A program made the translations under genes and the position numbers. Source: Microthrixaceae bacterium (lineage in GTDB: Bacteria > Actinomycetota > Acidimicrobiia > Acidimicrobiales > Acidimicrobilacustridaceae). From it: a stretch of DNA of 46,515 bases. The notes under the pieces were generated by a model. It was not told the origin of the DNA. It made no database searches and saw nothing but the letters and a program-made list of their open reading frames with translations. Of the stretch, positions 23,715-30,871 are shown one piece after another (position 1 is the first letter of the stretch; every line of letters starts with the position of its first letter). The stretch is from contig CANFHM010000012.1 of assembly GCA_947446975.1 (NCBI GenBank), positions 1 through 46,515 of the forward strand, written 5' to 3'.

Positions 23715-24145
23715 CAGCGGGGCTCCCCGGTCGGTCGAAGTTCGGCGTGGTCGTTCAGGATGGAGGCCAGGTTGGCGATGGCGGTGGCGGTGGCCCCGTC
23801 GAGCACGAATGACATGGGGTCGGGCACGATCTCGGTGCTGTAGATGAGCAGCGATTCGGGCGACTCGGGGGTGCCGATGTCGATGACATCCATGGTGGCC
23901 AGATGGAAGCTCACGGGCAGCGGGCCGGTGATCCGGTACTGGAAGCGGCGCAGGCGGTTGTCGATCGTGACGATGTCCTCGTGCACCGGCAGTCCCGAGG
24001 CCATGACGATCGTGCGGACGGCGCCTTCCATCGAGACCCCGGTGATGCCGGGGAACCACTCGACGATGCGCATGGGGTCGCGCAGCACGTCCCACACGGC
24101 GTCGGGGCTCCTGTTGATCCGTACCTGACTGCGACTCGTTGCCAT
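23714..24145 (-). CDS. SRPBCC (START-like) family protein
   Basis: Small lipid/hydrophobic-ligand-binding fold protein (143 aa). The start MATSRSQVRINRSPDAVWDVLRD, the IVEWFPGITGVSMEG segment and the C-terminal amphipathic helix around FVLDGATATAIANLASIL fit the polyketide cyclase/SRPBCC family. GAGGAG three bases before the ATG fixes the start; a TACAAT -10 box lies further upstream. Its stop overlaps the sulfatase start, so the two form a tight operon and the protein may bind the sulfated substrate or product. That link is inference. Confidence 0.8.
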   Translation of the reverse strand: MATSRSQVRINRSPDAVWDVLRDPMRIVEWFPGITGVSMEGAVRTIVMASGLPVHEDIVTIDNRLRRFQYRITGPLPVSFHLATMDVIDIGTPESPESLLIYSTEIVPDPMSFVLDGATATAIANLASILNDHAELRPTGEPR

Positions 24146-24171
24146 CTGCTCCTCATTCTCCGCCGGAGGAG

Positions 24172-24177
24172 ATTGTA
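24172..24177 (-). promoter_or_regulatory. -10 box of the SRPBCC-sulfatase operon
   Basis: TACAAT on the minus strand, 26 bases before the ATG at 24145, giving a short leader that contains the GAGGAG ribosome binding site. It is a better match to the classical -10 than the leaderless boxes in the window. Confidence 0.5.
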
Positions 24178-24227
24178 TTCGCTTCTGACAGTGCGGCTGC
24201 CAGTAGGGCATCTCCGGGCCTCCGCAC

Positions 24228-24233
24228 TAGCGT
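24228..24233 (+). promoter_or_regulatory. -10 box, leaderless promoter of the acyltransferase gene
   Basis: TAGCGT eight bases before the GTG at 24242; no ribosome binding site. Confidence 0.6.
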
Positions 24234-24241
24234 TCGCAGCC

Positions 24242-24967
24242 GTGTCCCGATCCGGTCAGCTCAACTCCCCGTTCCATCAGTGGACGACCACGATGGTCAA
24301 CCGGGTCTGGAGCTTCGTGCGCACCCGGGGTGCGGTGAACTGGCAGCATCCGCTGGCTCGCCGATACGGCTCGATGGGCGAGGGCAGCTATCAGGCCTTC
24401 CCGCCCGGCGACTGCACCAACCCCCACACCATCCACATCGGACGCAACTGCTTCATCGGTGCCGGTGTGACCCTGGCGGTCGGGATGCCGACCGAGGTGT
24501 ACGCACCGGACCATGGCCCGGTGATCGAGATCGGCGATCGGACGACCGTCGGCAAGAACTGCTGGTTCGTCGCCCGCCATTCGATCGTGCTCGAGGACGA
24601 TGTGATGATCGCCCCGAACGTGTACTTCACCGATCACAACCACACGTATGCCGACCCCTGGTTGCCGGTGGGTCAGCAGGTCATCCAGGGCAAGCCGGTC
24701 CGGGTCGGTGCCGGCACCTGGATCGCCACCAACGCCGTGATCCTCCCCGGCACCACCATCGGGGCCAACTGCACGATCGCCGCCGGTGCCGTGGTGCGTG
24801 GCGACATCCCGGATCATTCGGTGGTGGCCGGTGTCCCCGGTCGGATCGTGCGGCGCTGGACCCGTGCCGATGGCTGGCAGCCGCCCTTCACCGAACCGAT
24901 CGGTGTGGTCGAGGGCTGGCCGGTCGGGGTGCCGCCGGAACTGCGCGAGCCCGAGACCCCGGCCTGA
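24242..24967 (+). CDS. Hexapeptide-repeat (left-handed beta-helix) acyltransferase
   Basis: Acetyltransferase of the LbH family (241 aa from GTG). Hexapeptide turns run through IEIGDRTTVGKNCWFVARHSIVLEDDVMIAPNV, then a FTDHNHTY loop of the maltose/galactoside acetyltransferase type with the catalytic His, then TWIATNAVILPGTTIGANCTI and the closing VAGVPGRIVRRW. Such enzymes move acetyl from acetyl-CoA to a sugar hydroxyl or amine. The GTG at 24242 lies eight bases after a TAGCGT box; an in-frame ATG at 24293 is an alternative. Divergent from the SRPBCC gene. Substrate unknown; surface polysaccharide or small-molecule acetylation are both possible. Confidence 0.85.
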   Translation: MSRSGQLNSPFHQWTTTMVNRVWSFVRTRGAVNWQHPLARRYGSMGEGSYQAFPPGDCTNPHTIHIGRNCFIGAGVTLAVGMPTEVYAPDHGPVIEIGDRTTVGKNCWFVARHSIVLEDDVMIAPNVYFTDHNHTYADPWLPVGQQVIQGKPVRVGAGTWIATNAVILPGTTIGANCTIAAGAVVRGDIPDHSVVAGVPGRIVRRWTRADGWQPPFTEPIGVVEGWPVGVPPELREPETPA

Positions 24968-24980
24968 TCAGCAGCGACGG

Positions 24981-25820
24981 TCAGCGGCCGGCGCGCTTGG
25001 TGCCGAATGTGCCGACCAGCATCGATTCCGGGAAGGCATCGCCCACGGGGAGTCCGGCGCTGAAGCGGTAGAGCGCCGTGCGGAAGATGGCGCCCAGCGC
25101 GGAGAGCACCGTGAACGCGATGGCGAGGAACAGCACCAGCAGCGGGATCCCGACCACCGGCAGCACCGAACTCAGGGCGACGAACGCGATGATCCCGGGG
25201 AGCATGATCAGCAGCCCGAAGAGCCCGAGACCGCCCTGGGCGATGAGGTTCTCGCCCCACTTCGACTTGATGAGCACCGCTGATCGCTTGGTGGCGGCGA
25301 GCGGTCCGATGCCCTCGACGATGATGACCGGCATCACCAGCCAGGTGACGATGTTCCATGCGGCGCCGATGATGCCGACGACGATGTCACCGAGGAATCC
25401 CGCCTTCTCCCTGGCCGCAGAGAGGATCACGCCGACGGTGGCGTTGGTGGCGGTCCAGCCCACGATGGGCCCGAGTCGTGTCATTGCCTTCGAGAACGCA
25501 CTGCCGATCGTGGGGTCACCACCCTCGAAGCGTTCGTTGGCCCCCGCCACGAGAGCCCCGGCGAACAGCTGGGTGATGATGGCGACGACCAGCAGACCGA
25601 TGAGGCCGAGCACGATCGCGGCGGGATTGGCCGAGGTGGTCGTCTGGCCGGCGGCATCGGTGGTGGTCTCGAGCGTGCTGTAGACGACGGCACCCACGCC
25701 GATGGCGACCACTCCGGACACGACGGCACCGAGGACCGGGATCGCCATGAGTTCCTTGTCGGCCCGGAGCACACCCCAGCTGGCTCCGGCGAGATGCTTG
25801 CTGTTCGCGAATCTTCCCAT
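24981..25820 (-). CDS. DUF6159 multi-pass membrane protein
   Basis: Membrane protein (279 aa) with about five to six hydrophobic segments. It begins MGRFANSKHLAGASWGVLRADKEL and continues with AIPVLGAVVSGVVAIGVGAVV; this N-terminal pattern is that of the DUF6159 family of actinobacteria. VVGIIGAAWNIVTWLVMPVIIVEGIGPLAATKRS is another conserved stretch. The ATG follows a TAGGCT box by eight bases (leaderless). It is convergent with the acyltransferase gene, 13 bp between stops. No biochemical function is known for the family. Confidence 0.8.
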   Translation of the reverse strand: MGRFANSKHLAGASWGVLRADKELMAIPVLGAVVSGVVAIGVGAVVYSTLETTTDAAGQTTTSANPAAIVLGLIGLLVVAIITQLFAGALVAGANERFEGGDPTIGSAFSKAMTRLGPIVGWTATNATVGVILSAAREKAGFLGDIVVGIIGAAWNIVTWLVMPVIIVEGIGPLAATKRSAVLIKSKWGENLIAQGGLGLFGLLIMLPGIIAFVALSSVLPVVGIPLLVLFLAIAFTVLSALGAIFRTALYRFSAGLPVGDAFPESMLVGTFGTKRAGR

Positions 25821-25828
25821 GGGCGCAG

Positions 25829-25834
25829 AGCCTA
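25829..25834 (-). promoter_or_regulatory. -10 box, leaderless promoter of the DUF6159 gene
   Basis: TAGGCT on the minus strand eight bases before the ATG at 25820; no ribosome binding site. Confidence 0.6.
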
Positions 25835-25865
25835 CGGATCTCCAGCGTCGGGGTGCAGGACCTGC

Positions 25866-25889
25866 GGCGACGGCGACGGCGACGGCGAC
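25866..25889. repeat. Hexanucleotide microsatellite (GGCGAC x4)
   Basis: Four perfect copies of GGCGAC lie in the 84-bp gap between the phosphatase stop and the DUF6159 start. It is noncoding on the calls made here and may vary in copy number by slippage. Confidence 0.8.
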
Positions 25890-25904
25890 GGGGTCGCGGT
25901 CGGG

Positions 25905-26516
25905 TCAGGCCGGGTCGATGTCGATGGTCTCGGCGGGGGTGCCATCGGGGATCAGCAGTGCCGCCAGCTCCGCGCACAGTCGGTCGAGCTGCTCGGCGGT
26001 GCGCTGGTAGACCGCCATCCCCTCGCCCACGGGGTCGGCGATCTCGTCGCCCCCGATGCCGGGCGGGCGGTTGGGGAGCCGCAGCGCCGCCACCTCGGCA
26101 CACCACTCGCGCACCGACTGCCCGTCGCGCCGCGGCCCGATCCTCCTGCCGAGACGCACGACCTCTCCCATGATGAACGTGCGATCCCGGGCGGCGGGGT
26201 CATGGTTGAGCGATCCGGTGACGTGATCCCGGGTCATGCCGAGCACCAGGTCGGCGTCGGCCACGATGGCGGGCGTGAGCCGTCGACTCTCATGCTCGGA
26301 GAGATCGATGCCGCGCTCGGCGAGGATCTCGACGGCATGGTCGGTGGCCGGGCCGCCCCATCCGATCGTGCCCGCCGAATGCACCCGGGCGTCCATGCCG
26401 CGCTGTTCGAGATGATGCGCGAGCAGGCCCATCGCCATCGGTGAGCGGCAGGTGTTCCCGGAGCAGACGAAGAGGATCTCGATGCGCCTGATCCTAGGAG
26501 TCGGCGCACGGGGCAC
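25905..26516 (-). CDS. Low-molecular-weight protein tyrosine phosphatase family protein
   Basis: Phosphatase of the LMW-PTP/arsenate reductase fold (203 aa as called). The active-site loop FVCSGNTCRSP carries the nucleophile Cys18 and Arg24 (C-x5-R), and the acid Asp is in DEIADPVG. The second half extends the usual 150 residues with a helical RRIGPRRDG...REWCAEVAALRLPN segment, as in some bacterial Ltp1/Wzb-like proteins. The start is uncertain: the only in-frame GTG (26516) puts 12 extra residues before the family core, whereas a TAGGAT -10 box sits inside that stretch, seven bases before an ATC codon at 26483. Role in dephosphorylating protein tyrosine is inferred. Confidence 0.8.
   Translation of the reverse strand: MPRAPTPRIRRIEILFVCSGNTCRSPMAMGLLAHHLEQRGMDARVHSAGTIGWGGPATDHAVEILAERGIDLSEHESRRLTPAIVADADLVLGMTRDHVTGSLNHDPAARDRTFIMGEVVRLGRRIGPRRDGQSVREWCAEVAALRLPNRPPGIGGDEIADPVGEGMAVYQRTAEQLDRLCAELAALLIPDGTPAETIDIDPA
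26491..26496 (-). promoter_or_regulatory. -10-like box inside the 5' end of the phosphatase frame
   Basis: TAGGAT on the minus strand lies seven bases before the ATC codon (26483-26481) where homology to LMW-PTP proteins begins, the same geometry as the leaderless promoters elsewhere in this window. It may be chance or point to a rare AUC start. Confidence 0.35.
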
Positions 26517-26552
26517 CGGACGGTGGCGCCCGGGCGACCGATGTCGGGGCGG

Positions 26553-26558
26553 TAGCGT
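26553..26558 (+). promoter_or_regulatory. -10 box before the leader ORF of the SDR pair
   Basis: TAGCGT nine bases before the ATG of an 11-codon ORF at 26568, suggesting a leaderless message for that ORF. Confidence 0.55.
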
Positions 26559-26567
26559 CTCGTTGCC

Positions 26568-26603
26568 ATGGACGCCCCTGCGACGCCGAGCTCCGAACGA
26601 TGA
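26568..26603 (+). CDS. Eleven-codon leader ORF coupled to an SDR-like gene
   Basis: ATG opens a frame encoding MDAPATPSSER that ends in TGA at 26601-26603, overlapping the next ATG (ATGA). A TAGCGT box lies nine bases upstream. It could let a leaderless message be loaded by ribosomes that then reinitiate on the SDR-like gene, which has no ribosome binding site of its own. The same design occurs at 15810. Translation is inference. Confidence 0.45.
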   Translation: MDAPATPSSER

Positions 26604-27274
26604 CCGCGCTCGTCATCGGCGATTCCGGTATCGCCCGGGCGATCACCGCGGCGTTCGCCGCTGATGGACACGATGTCGTCGCACTCACCGACACCTCTGC
26701 CCTCGATGGTCCCGCAACCGCGGCATCGGCCCTCTCGACGCTCATCGCTGACCAGTCGGTGGAGCTCGTGGTCCTGGCCCATCTCGATCCGTCCGGATTC
26801 ATCAGTGCGCCGATCACCGGGCTCTCCGAGGAGGCCTGGGATCAGGCCGGTGAACGACCGCTCCGGCAGGCGTTCGTCGCCCTTCAGCAGGTGCATGCGC
26901 TCGTGGCCGACGGCACCTCCGTGGTGATGGTGCTCCCCAATGTCGGTGCGGTCGGCGTGTCGGGTCTGGTCCCGCTGTGCAGCGCGATCGAGGGCATCCG
27001 GGTGATGGCCAAGGCCGTTGCTCGCCGATGGGGTGCCCGCTCGATCACGGTCAACACCATCGAGGTGGATCTCCCCACGTTCGTGCTCGGAGCGGCTGAT
27101 GATCCCGGTGCAGCGACCCTCCCGCAGGTGCCGGTCCTGGGTGCCGCCGCGCTGCCCGCCGCGCCGATCCTCGACGATGTCATGGGCCTCATCGGGTTCT
27201 TCGCCTCGCCGGCCGGTCGGGCCGTCACTGGTGCGTTCCTCATGGCCGATCGGGGCACGGTGATGCTCCCGTGA
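26600..27274 (+). CDS. SDR-fold protein lacking catalytic residues
   Basis: Rossmann-fold protein (224 aa) of the short-chain dehydrogenase type. The N-terminal nucleotide loop reads VIGDSGIARAIT instead of the usual TGxxxGIG, and where active SDRs have YxxxK this protein has CSAIEG, so both the catalytic Tyr and Lys appear replaced (Cys and Glu). The C-terminal GRAVTGAFLMADRG still follows the SDR pattern. Its TGA overlaps the start of an apparently active SDR (GTGA), so it may be a non-catalytic partner subunit. It follows the 11-codon leader ORF with a four-base overlap. Alignment by eye; the loss of both residues should be treated as a strong hint, not proof. Confidence 0.75.
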   Translation: MTALVIGDSGIARAITAAFAADGHDVVALTDTSALDGPATAASALSTLIADQSVELVVLAHLDPSGFISAPITGLSEEAWDQAGERPLRQAFVALQQVHALVADGTSVVMVLPNVGAVGVSGLVPLCSAIEGIRVMAKAVARRWGARSITVNTIEVDLPTFVLGAADDPGAATLPQVPVLGAAALPAAPILDDVMGLIGFFASPAGRAVTGAFLMADRGTVMLP

Positions 27275-28041
27275 ACACCCGGATGCTCGATGGTCAGGTG
27301 GTGCTCGTCACCGGTGCCGCCGCCGGTGTCGGTCGCGGTGTGGCCGTGGCCATGGCCCGTGCCGGTTCGGTGGTGGGGATCGGTGTGCGTCGTCCAGAGG
27401 CGGCGGCCGAGGTCGCCGATGAGGTGCGCGACGCCGGCGGCACCCCGGTGCTGCTGCGCTGCGATGTCACCGATGCCACCGGCAGCGCCGAGGCCATCGA
27501 GCAGCTGGTGGCCGCGCATGGCCGGCTCGATGCGCTGGTGCACAACGCCGTGAGCAACCGCTCGAGCGAACCCACCGACTTCGAGACCGCCTCGCTGGAG
27601 TTGTGGGAGGAGCATGCATCGGTCACGGTGCGGGCCACCTGGCGTCTCGCCGTGCAGGCCCATGCCCATCTCCGGTCCACACAGGGGGCGTACCTGCTCA
27701 TGACCTCCCCGGCCGGCATCGAGGGCTCTGCGCCGCTGCCGTTCTACAGCGCGGTCAAGGCCGCACAGCGCGGATTCGTCCGTGCCCTGGCCCGCGAGTG
27801 GGGTCCCGATGGCATCCGGGTCAACAGCATCGCCCCGCTGGCCATCTCGCCGGCGCTCGAGAACCTCAAGGCCACCGATCCCGAACGGGTGGCGCGCATC
27901 GAAGGGCTGGTGCCGCTGGGGCGTCTGGGTGATCCGGCCACCGACATCGGCCCGCCCTCGGTGTTCCTGTGCAGCCAGGAGGCCCGCTTTGTCACCGGGC
28001 AGACCCTCGTCGTGAGTGGCGGTCGGTTCACCTCGCTGTAG
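27271..28041 (+). CDS. Short-chain dehydrogenase/reductase
   Basis: NAD(P)-dependent SDR (256 aa). The cofactor loop is TGAAAGVGRGVA, the structural motif reads HNAVSN (for NNAG), and the catalytic set is Ser in MTSPAG with the FYSAVKAA Tyr/Lys pair. The C-terminus SVFLCSQEARFVTGQTLVVSGG is typical. The GTG start overlaps the stop of the degenerate SDR upstream, so the two are made together. Its own stop lies three bases from that of the convergent SDR. Substrate unknown. Confidence 0.87.
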   Translation: MNTRMLDGQVVLVTGAAAGVGRGVAVAMARAGSVVGIGVRRPEAAAEVADEVRDAGGTPVLLRCDVTDATGSAEAIEQLVAAHGRLDALVHNAVSNRSSEPTDFETASLELWEEHASVTVRATWRLAVQAHAHLRSTQGAYLLMTSPAGIEGSAPLPFYSAVKAAQRGFVRALAREWGPDGIRVNSIAPLAISPALENLKATDPERVARIEGLVPLGRLGDPATDIGPPSVFLCSQEARFVTGQTLVVSGGRFTSL

Positions 28042-28044
28042 GCG

Positions 28045-28887
28045 TCACCAGTCGCGCAGGCGTGCTCGCAGTTCCTCGTTGTGCACGAACACCGGCAGTT
28101 CGTCGCGATCGTTGACGGTGGGGCGCACCGAGGTGCCGCCATCCACGCACAGCACCTGACCGGTGACGTAGCCGGCGAGTTCGGAGATCATGAACAGCAC
28201 GGCGGCGGCGATGTCGTCGGAGGTGCCGCGTCGGCGCATCGGGATGACCTCCAGATCGGTGCCGTCGGTGTCGCCCGGCTTGCGATTGGATGCGCTCTTC
28301 GGCGTGGCGATGGAACCGGGGGCCACTGCGTTGACCCGGATGTCACGGGCCCCCCATTCCACGGCCAGTGATCGGGTGAGCGACAGCACGGCGGCCTTGG
28401 CCGCGGCGTAGGCCGAGCCGTAGGGCATGGCGTTGAGGGCCGAGACGGTGGCGATGTTCACGATCGAGCCGCCCTGACCCTGCTCGACGAGTCGACGCCC
28501 CACTGCTCGCACGGTGTTGACGGTGGACCCGAAGTTGAGATCCACAACATCGTCGAAGAAGACGTCGTCGCTGGCGAAGGGCGCCCATTGCGGGGGCCAC
28601 ATGCCGCCGGCCACGGGGACGCAGCCGTGCAGTGGTCCGAGCTCGCAGGCCGCGTCGACGATGCCGGCGAACACACCGCGGTCCCGGCCATCGGCGATGA
28701 GGCCCACATGCTCGATGTCGCTGGTGGTCAGCTCATCGGTGCACACGGCGAGCTTGTCGGCGTCGATGTCGACCGCCACGATCCGCGCCCCGGCCCGGCC
28801 GAGATGGCGACACACCGCGGTGCCGATGCCACCCCCGCCCGCGCCCATGACCACGACCGACTTCCCTGAGATCCCCCATACGTCCAT
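28045..28887 (-). CDS. Short-chain dehydrogenase/reductase
   Basis: NAD(P)-dependent SDR (280 aa). Cofactor motif GAGGGGIGTAVCRHL, Ser in NIATVSALNA, catalytic AYAAAKAAVLSLTRSLAVEWG and C-terminal YVTGQVLCVDGGTSVRPTVND. The position of NNAG reads PVAGGMW. About 20 extra C-terminal residues (DELPVFVHNEELRARLRDW) go past the usual end. Its ATG is six bases after a TAGAGT box, so it is probably leaderless. It is a single gene, convergent with the SDR pair and downstream of another SDR on the same strand. Substrate unknown. Confidence 0.87.
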   Translation of the reverse strand: MDVWGISGKSVVVMGAGGGGIGTAVCRHLGRAGARIVAVDIDADKLAVCTDELTTSDIEHVGLIADGRDRGVFAGIVDAACELGPLHGCVPVAGGMWPPQWAPFASDDVFFDDVVDLNFGSTVNTVRAVGRRLVEQGQGGSIVNIATVSALNAMPYGSAYAAAKAAVLSLTRSLAVEWGARDIRVNAVAPGSIATPKSASNRKPGDTDGTDLEVIPMRRRGTSDDIAAAVLFMISELAGYVTGQVLCVDGGTSVRPTVNDRDELPVFVHNEELRARLRDW

Positions 28888-28893
28888 GGGCAG

Positions 28894-28899
28894 ACTCTA
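28894..28899 (-). promoter_or_regulatory. -10 box, leaderless promoter of SDR at 28887
   Basis: TAGAGT on the minus strand six bases before the ATG at 28887; no ribosome binding site. Confidence 0.6.
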
Positions 28900-28928
28900 G
28901 GGGCGCTCGCCCGGGCGCCGGTTCGGTG

Positions 28929-29750
28929 TCAGACGTGCATGGCGTCGGGATCGGAGGGTCGGTGCCAACCGCCGGCCGCCCAGTTGCCACCGTCCACGTG
29001 GATGGTGCTGCCGGTGATGAAACGGGAGAGATCGCTGGCCAGGAACAGTGCGGTGGCGGCGGAATCCTCGGGGGTGCCGAAGTAGCCGAGCGGGGGCATG
29101 AAGGCGGGGAGGAACTCGGGGTCGGTGGCCAGCATCGCGAGACGGGCCTCCTGTTCTCCGGCGCTGGGCTGACCGTCGGGGGCGATGGAGTTGATGCGGA
29201 TGCGGCGGGTGCCCAGCTCGAGCGCCATCGACTTCGAGAAGCTGGCGACGGCGGCCTTCATGGCGGCGTAGATGCCGAACCCCGGACCGGCCTGATGGGC
29301 CTCGATGGAGGTGAGGTTGATGATGGAGCCGCCATCTGCCATCACCGGCGCCACTCGTCGGATGAAGTGGGTGACCTGCGTGAAGTTCTCGGCGATGATC
29401 GATGCCTCACCCTTCGGGGCCGTGTCGAGGAACTGGGACACGAACGTGCCCCCGGCGTTGTTCACGAGGATGTCGACATGGCCGAACCGGGCGACGACCG
29501 CCTCGACGAACGTGTCGACCGCCGGCGCATCGCGCACATCGAGTTCGGCGGTGATGACGGGGCGACCCATGGCTTCGATCTCGGCGGCCACCTCGGCCAT
29601 CTCCGGCGCCTGGCGATCGCACAGGGCGAGCGAGGCCCCACAGCGGGCGAAGAGCAGTGCGGTGGCGCGGCCGATGCCCTGGGCGGCGCCGGTGACGATG
29701 GCGACGCGGTCGGTGAGCAGGATCGAGTGTTCGTCGAAGAGATGAGCCAT
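28929..29750 (-). CDS. Short-chain dehydrogenase/reductase
   Basis: NAD(P)-dependent SDR (273 aa). It has TGAAQGIGRATA, NNAGG, Ser in NLTSIEA, the catalytic IYAAMKAAVASFSKSMALELG and FITGSTIHVDGGNWAAGGW. The ATG at 29750 is chosen from the family start and an upstream GGGAGAG; the open frame is much longer but its upstream part is antisense-like sequence of other genes. It lies 23 bp after the flippase-like gene and is probably the third gene of the PIG-L/flippase operon. Substrate unknown. Confidence 0.87.
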   Translation of the reverse strand: MAHLFDEHSILLTDRVAIVTGAAQGIGRATALLFARCGASLALCDRQAPEMAEVAAEIEAMGRPVITAELDVRDAPAVDTFVEAVVARFGHVDILVNNAGGTFVSQFLDTAPKGEASIIAENFTQVTHFIRRVAPVMADGGSIINLTSIEAHQAGPGFGIYAAMKAAVASFSKSMALELGTRRIRINSIAPDGQPSAGEQEARLAMLATDPEFLPAFMPPLGYFGTPEDSAATALFLASDLSRFITGSTIHVDGGNWAAGGWHRPSDPDAMHV

Positions 29751-29773
29751 GGGCTCACTCTCCCACACGCGAC

Positions 29774-30871
29774 TCAGCGGTCGGCGCTGCCGATCGGTCG
29801 GCGCCAGCCCCGTCTCGAGGCCCACACCCCCCATGCCAGGGCGCCGGTGGGGATCTCCAGCAGATAGGTGAATCCACGGAAGAGGAACACCGCCGCGGTG
29901 GCGGCCTCGGCGTTCCCGCCGAAGGCGATGAGGGTGGCGGCCGCACCCGTCTCGACGAATCCGACCCCGCTCGGTGTGATGGGGATGGTCTCGAGCAGCC
30001 GGGCGAAGGCGAATGCCGCGAACACCTCGATCCACCCGAGCTGATGGGTGTCGAGACCGATGGAGCGCACACAGGCCAGCAGCAGCAGGTACTGGATGAG
30101 GTTGAACAGGATCACCCAGGCGGTGATCCGGAACCAGTTCCGTCGCAGCAGTCCGATGCTGTGATGGCGGAAGTCGAGCACCGATCGGGTGATGTCGAGA
30201 TCGGCGAGTCGATGGATGCGCCGCCCGAGCGGATCGACGAGTCGTTGGCCGATCGTGCCCACCCGGGTGGCGAGTGCCTCGCTGCGCATGATGAGCGCCA
30301 GCACCACGACGGCGGCGATGAGTGCGGCCACACCGAGGATGGCGGGGATGACGAGCTGCCCGGTGTCGCGGCCGGTGCCGAGCAGCAGCACCACGGCGAT
30401 GACCGGCACCGCCAGCTTCACGAACACGTTCCACACGCCCGACACGAGGATCGAGAGCGTGACGGTTGGCGGGGAGAACCCCCAGGACATGTCCATCGCA
30501 TAGGTGGCGCCGACCCCGACCGCTCCACCGAACGGCACCACGTTGGACACCGCACTGCCGGCGAGGTTCACGGTGATCGCCTGACGTCGACGCAGTCCCG
30601 GCAGGCAGTTCACCATCACCCCGCTGTAGGCGAGCACAGCGAGGGCCCAGATGCCGATGAGCATGCTGAGCGAGGCGATGGACAGCGTGGTGATCTGTGC
30701 CCAGATGGCCGAGTAGTGCGAGCCACTCACCGCCGGCACTACGAACAGGAACATCACGATCGTGACGGTGAGCGACAGTGCGGTCTCGACGAGCCGACGT
30801 CGCGGTGACTTGCGATGCAGTTCCTGCGAGACGGCGGCGACGGCGTCGGTGGCCTCGTCCGGTGCGGTCAC
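29774..30871 (-). CDS. Flippase-like (YbhN/LPG-synthase TM) membrane protein
   Basis: Polytopic membrane protein (365 aa) of the UPF0104/lysylphosphatidylglycerol-synthase transmembrane family. Conserved family stretches are LAGSAVSNVVPFGGAVGVG and the C-terminal FARLLETIPITPSGVGFVETG, with about eight hydrophobic segments. It lacks any aminoacyl-transferase domain, so a lipid-flippase-like role is more likely than lysyl transfer. The GTG start overlaps the stop of the PIG-L deacetylase (GTGA), which places a sugar deacetylase and a lipid transporter-like protein in one unit. Substrate unknown. Confidence 0.82.
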   Translation of the reverse strand: MTAPDEATDAVAAVSQELHRKSPRRRLVETALSLTVTIVMFLFVVPAVSGSHYSAIWAQITTLSIASLSMLIGIWALAVLAYSGVMVNCLPGLRRRQAITVNLAGSAVSNVVPFGGAVGVGATYAMDMSWGFSPPTVTLSILVSGVWNVFVKLAVPVIAVVLLLGTGRDTGQLVIPAILGVAALIAAVVVLALIMRSEALATRVGTIGQRLVDPLGRRIHRLADLDITRSVLDFRHHSIGLLRRNWFRITAWVILFNLIQYLLLLACVRSIGLDTHQLGWIEVFAAFAFARLLETIPITPSGVGFVETGAAATLIAFGGNAEAATAAVFLFRGFTYLLEIPTGALAWGVWASRRGWRRPIGSADR

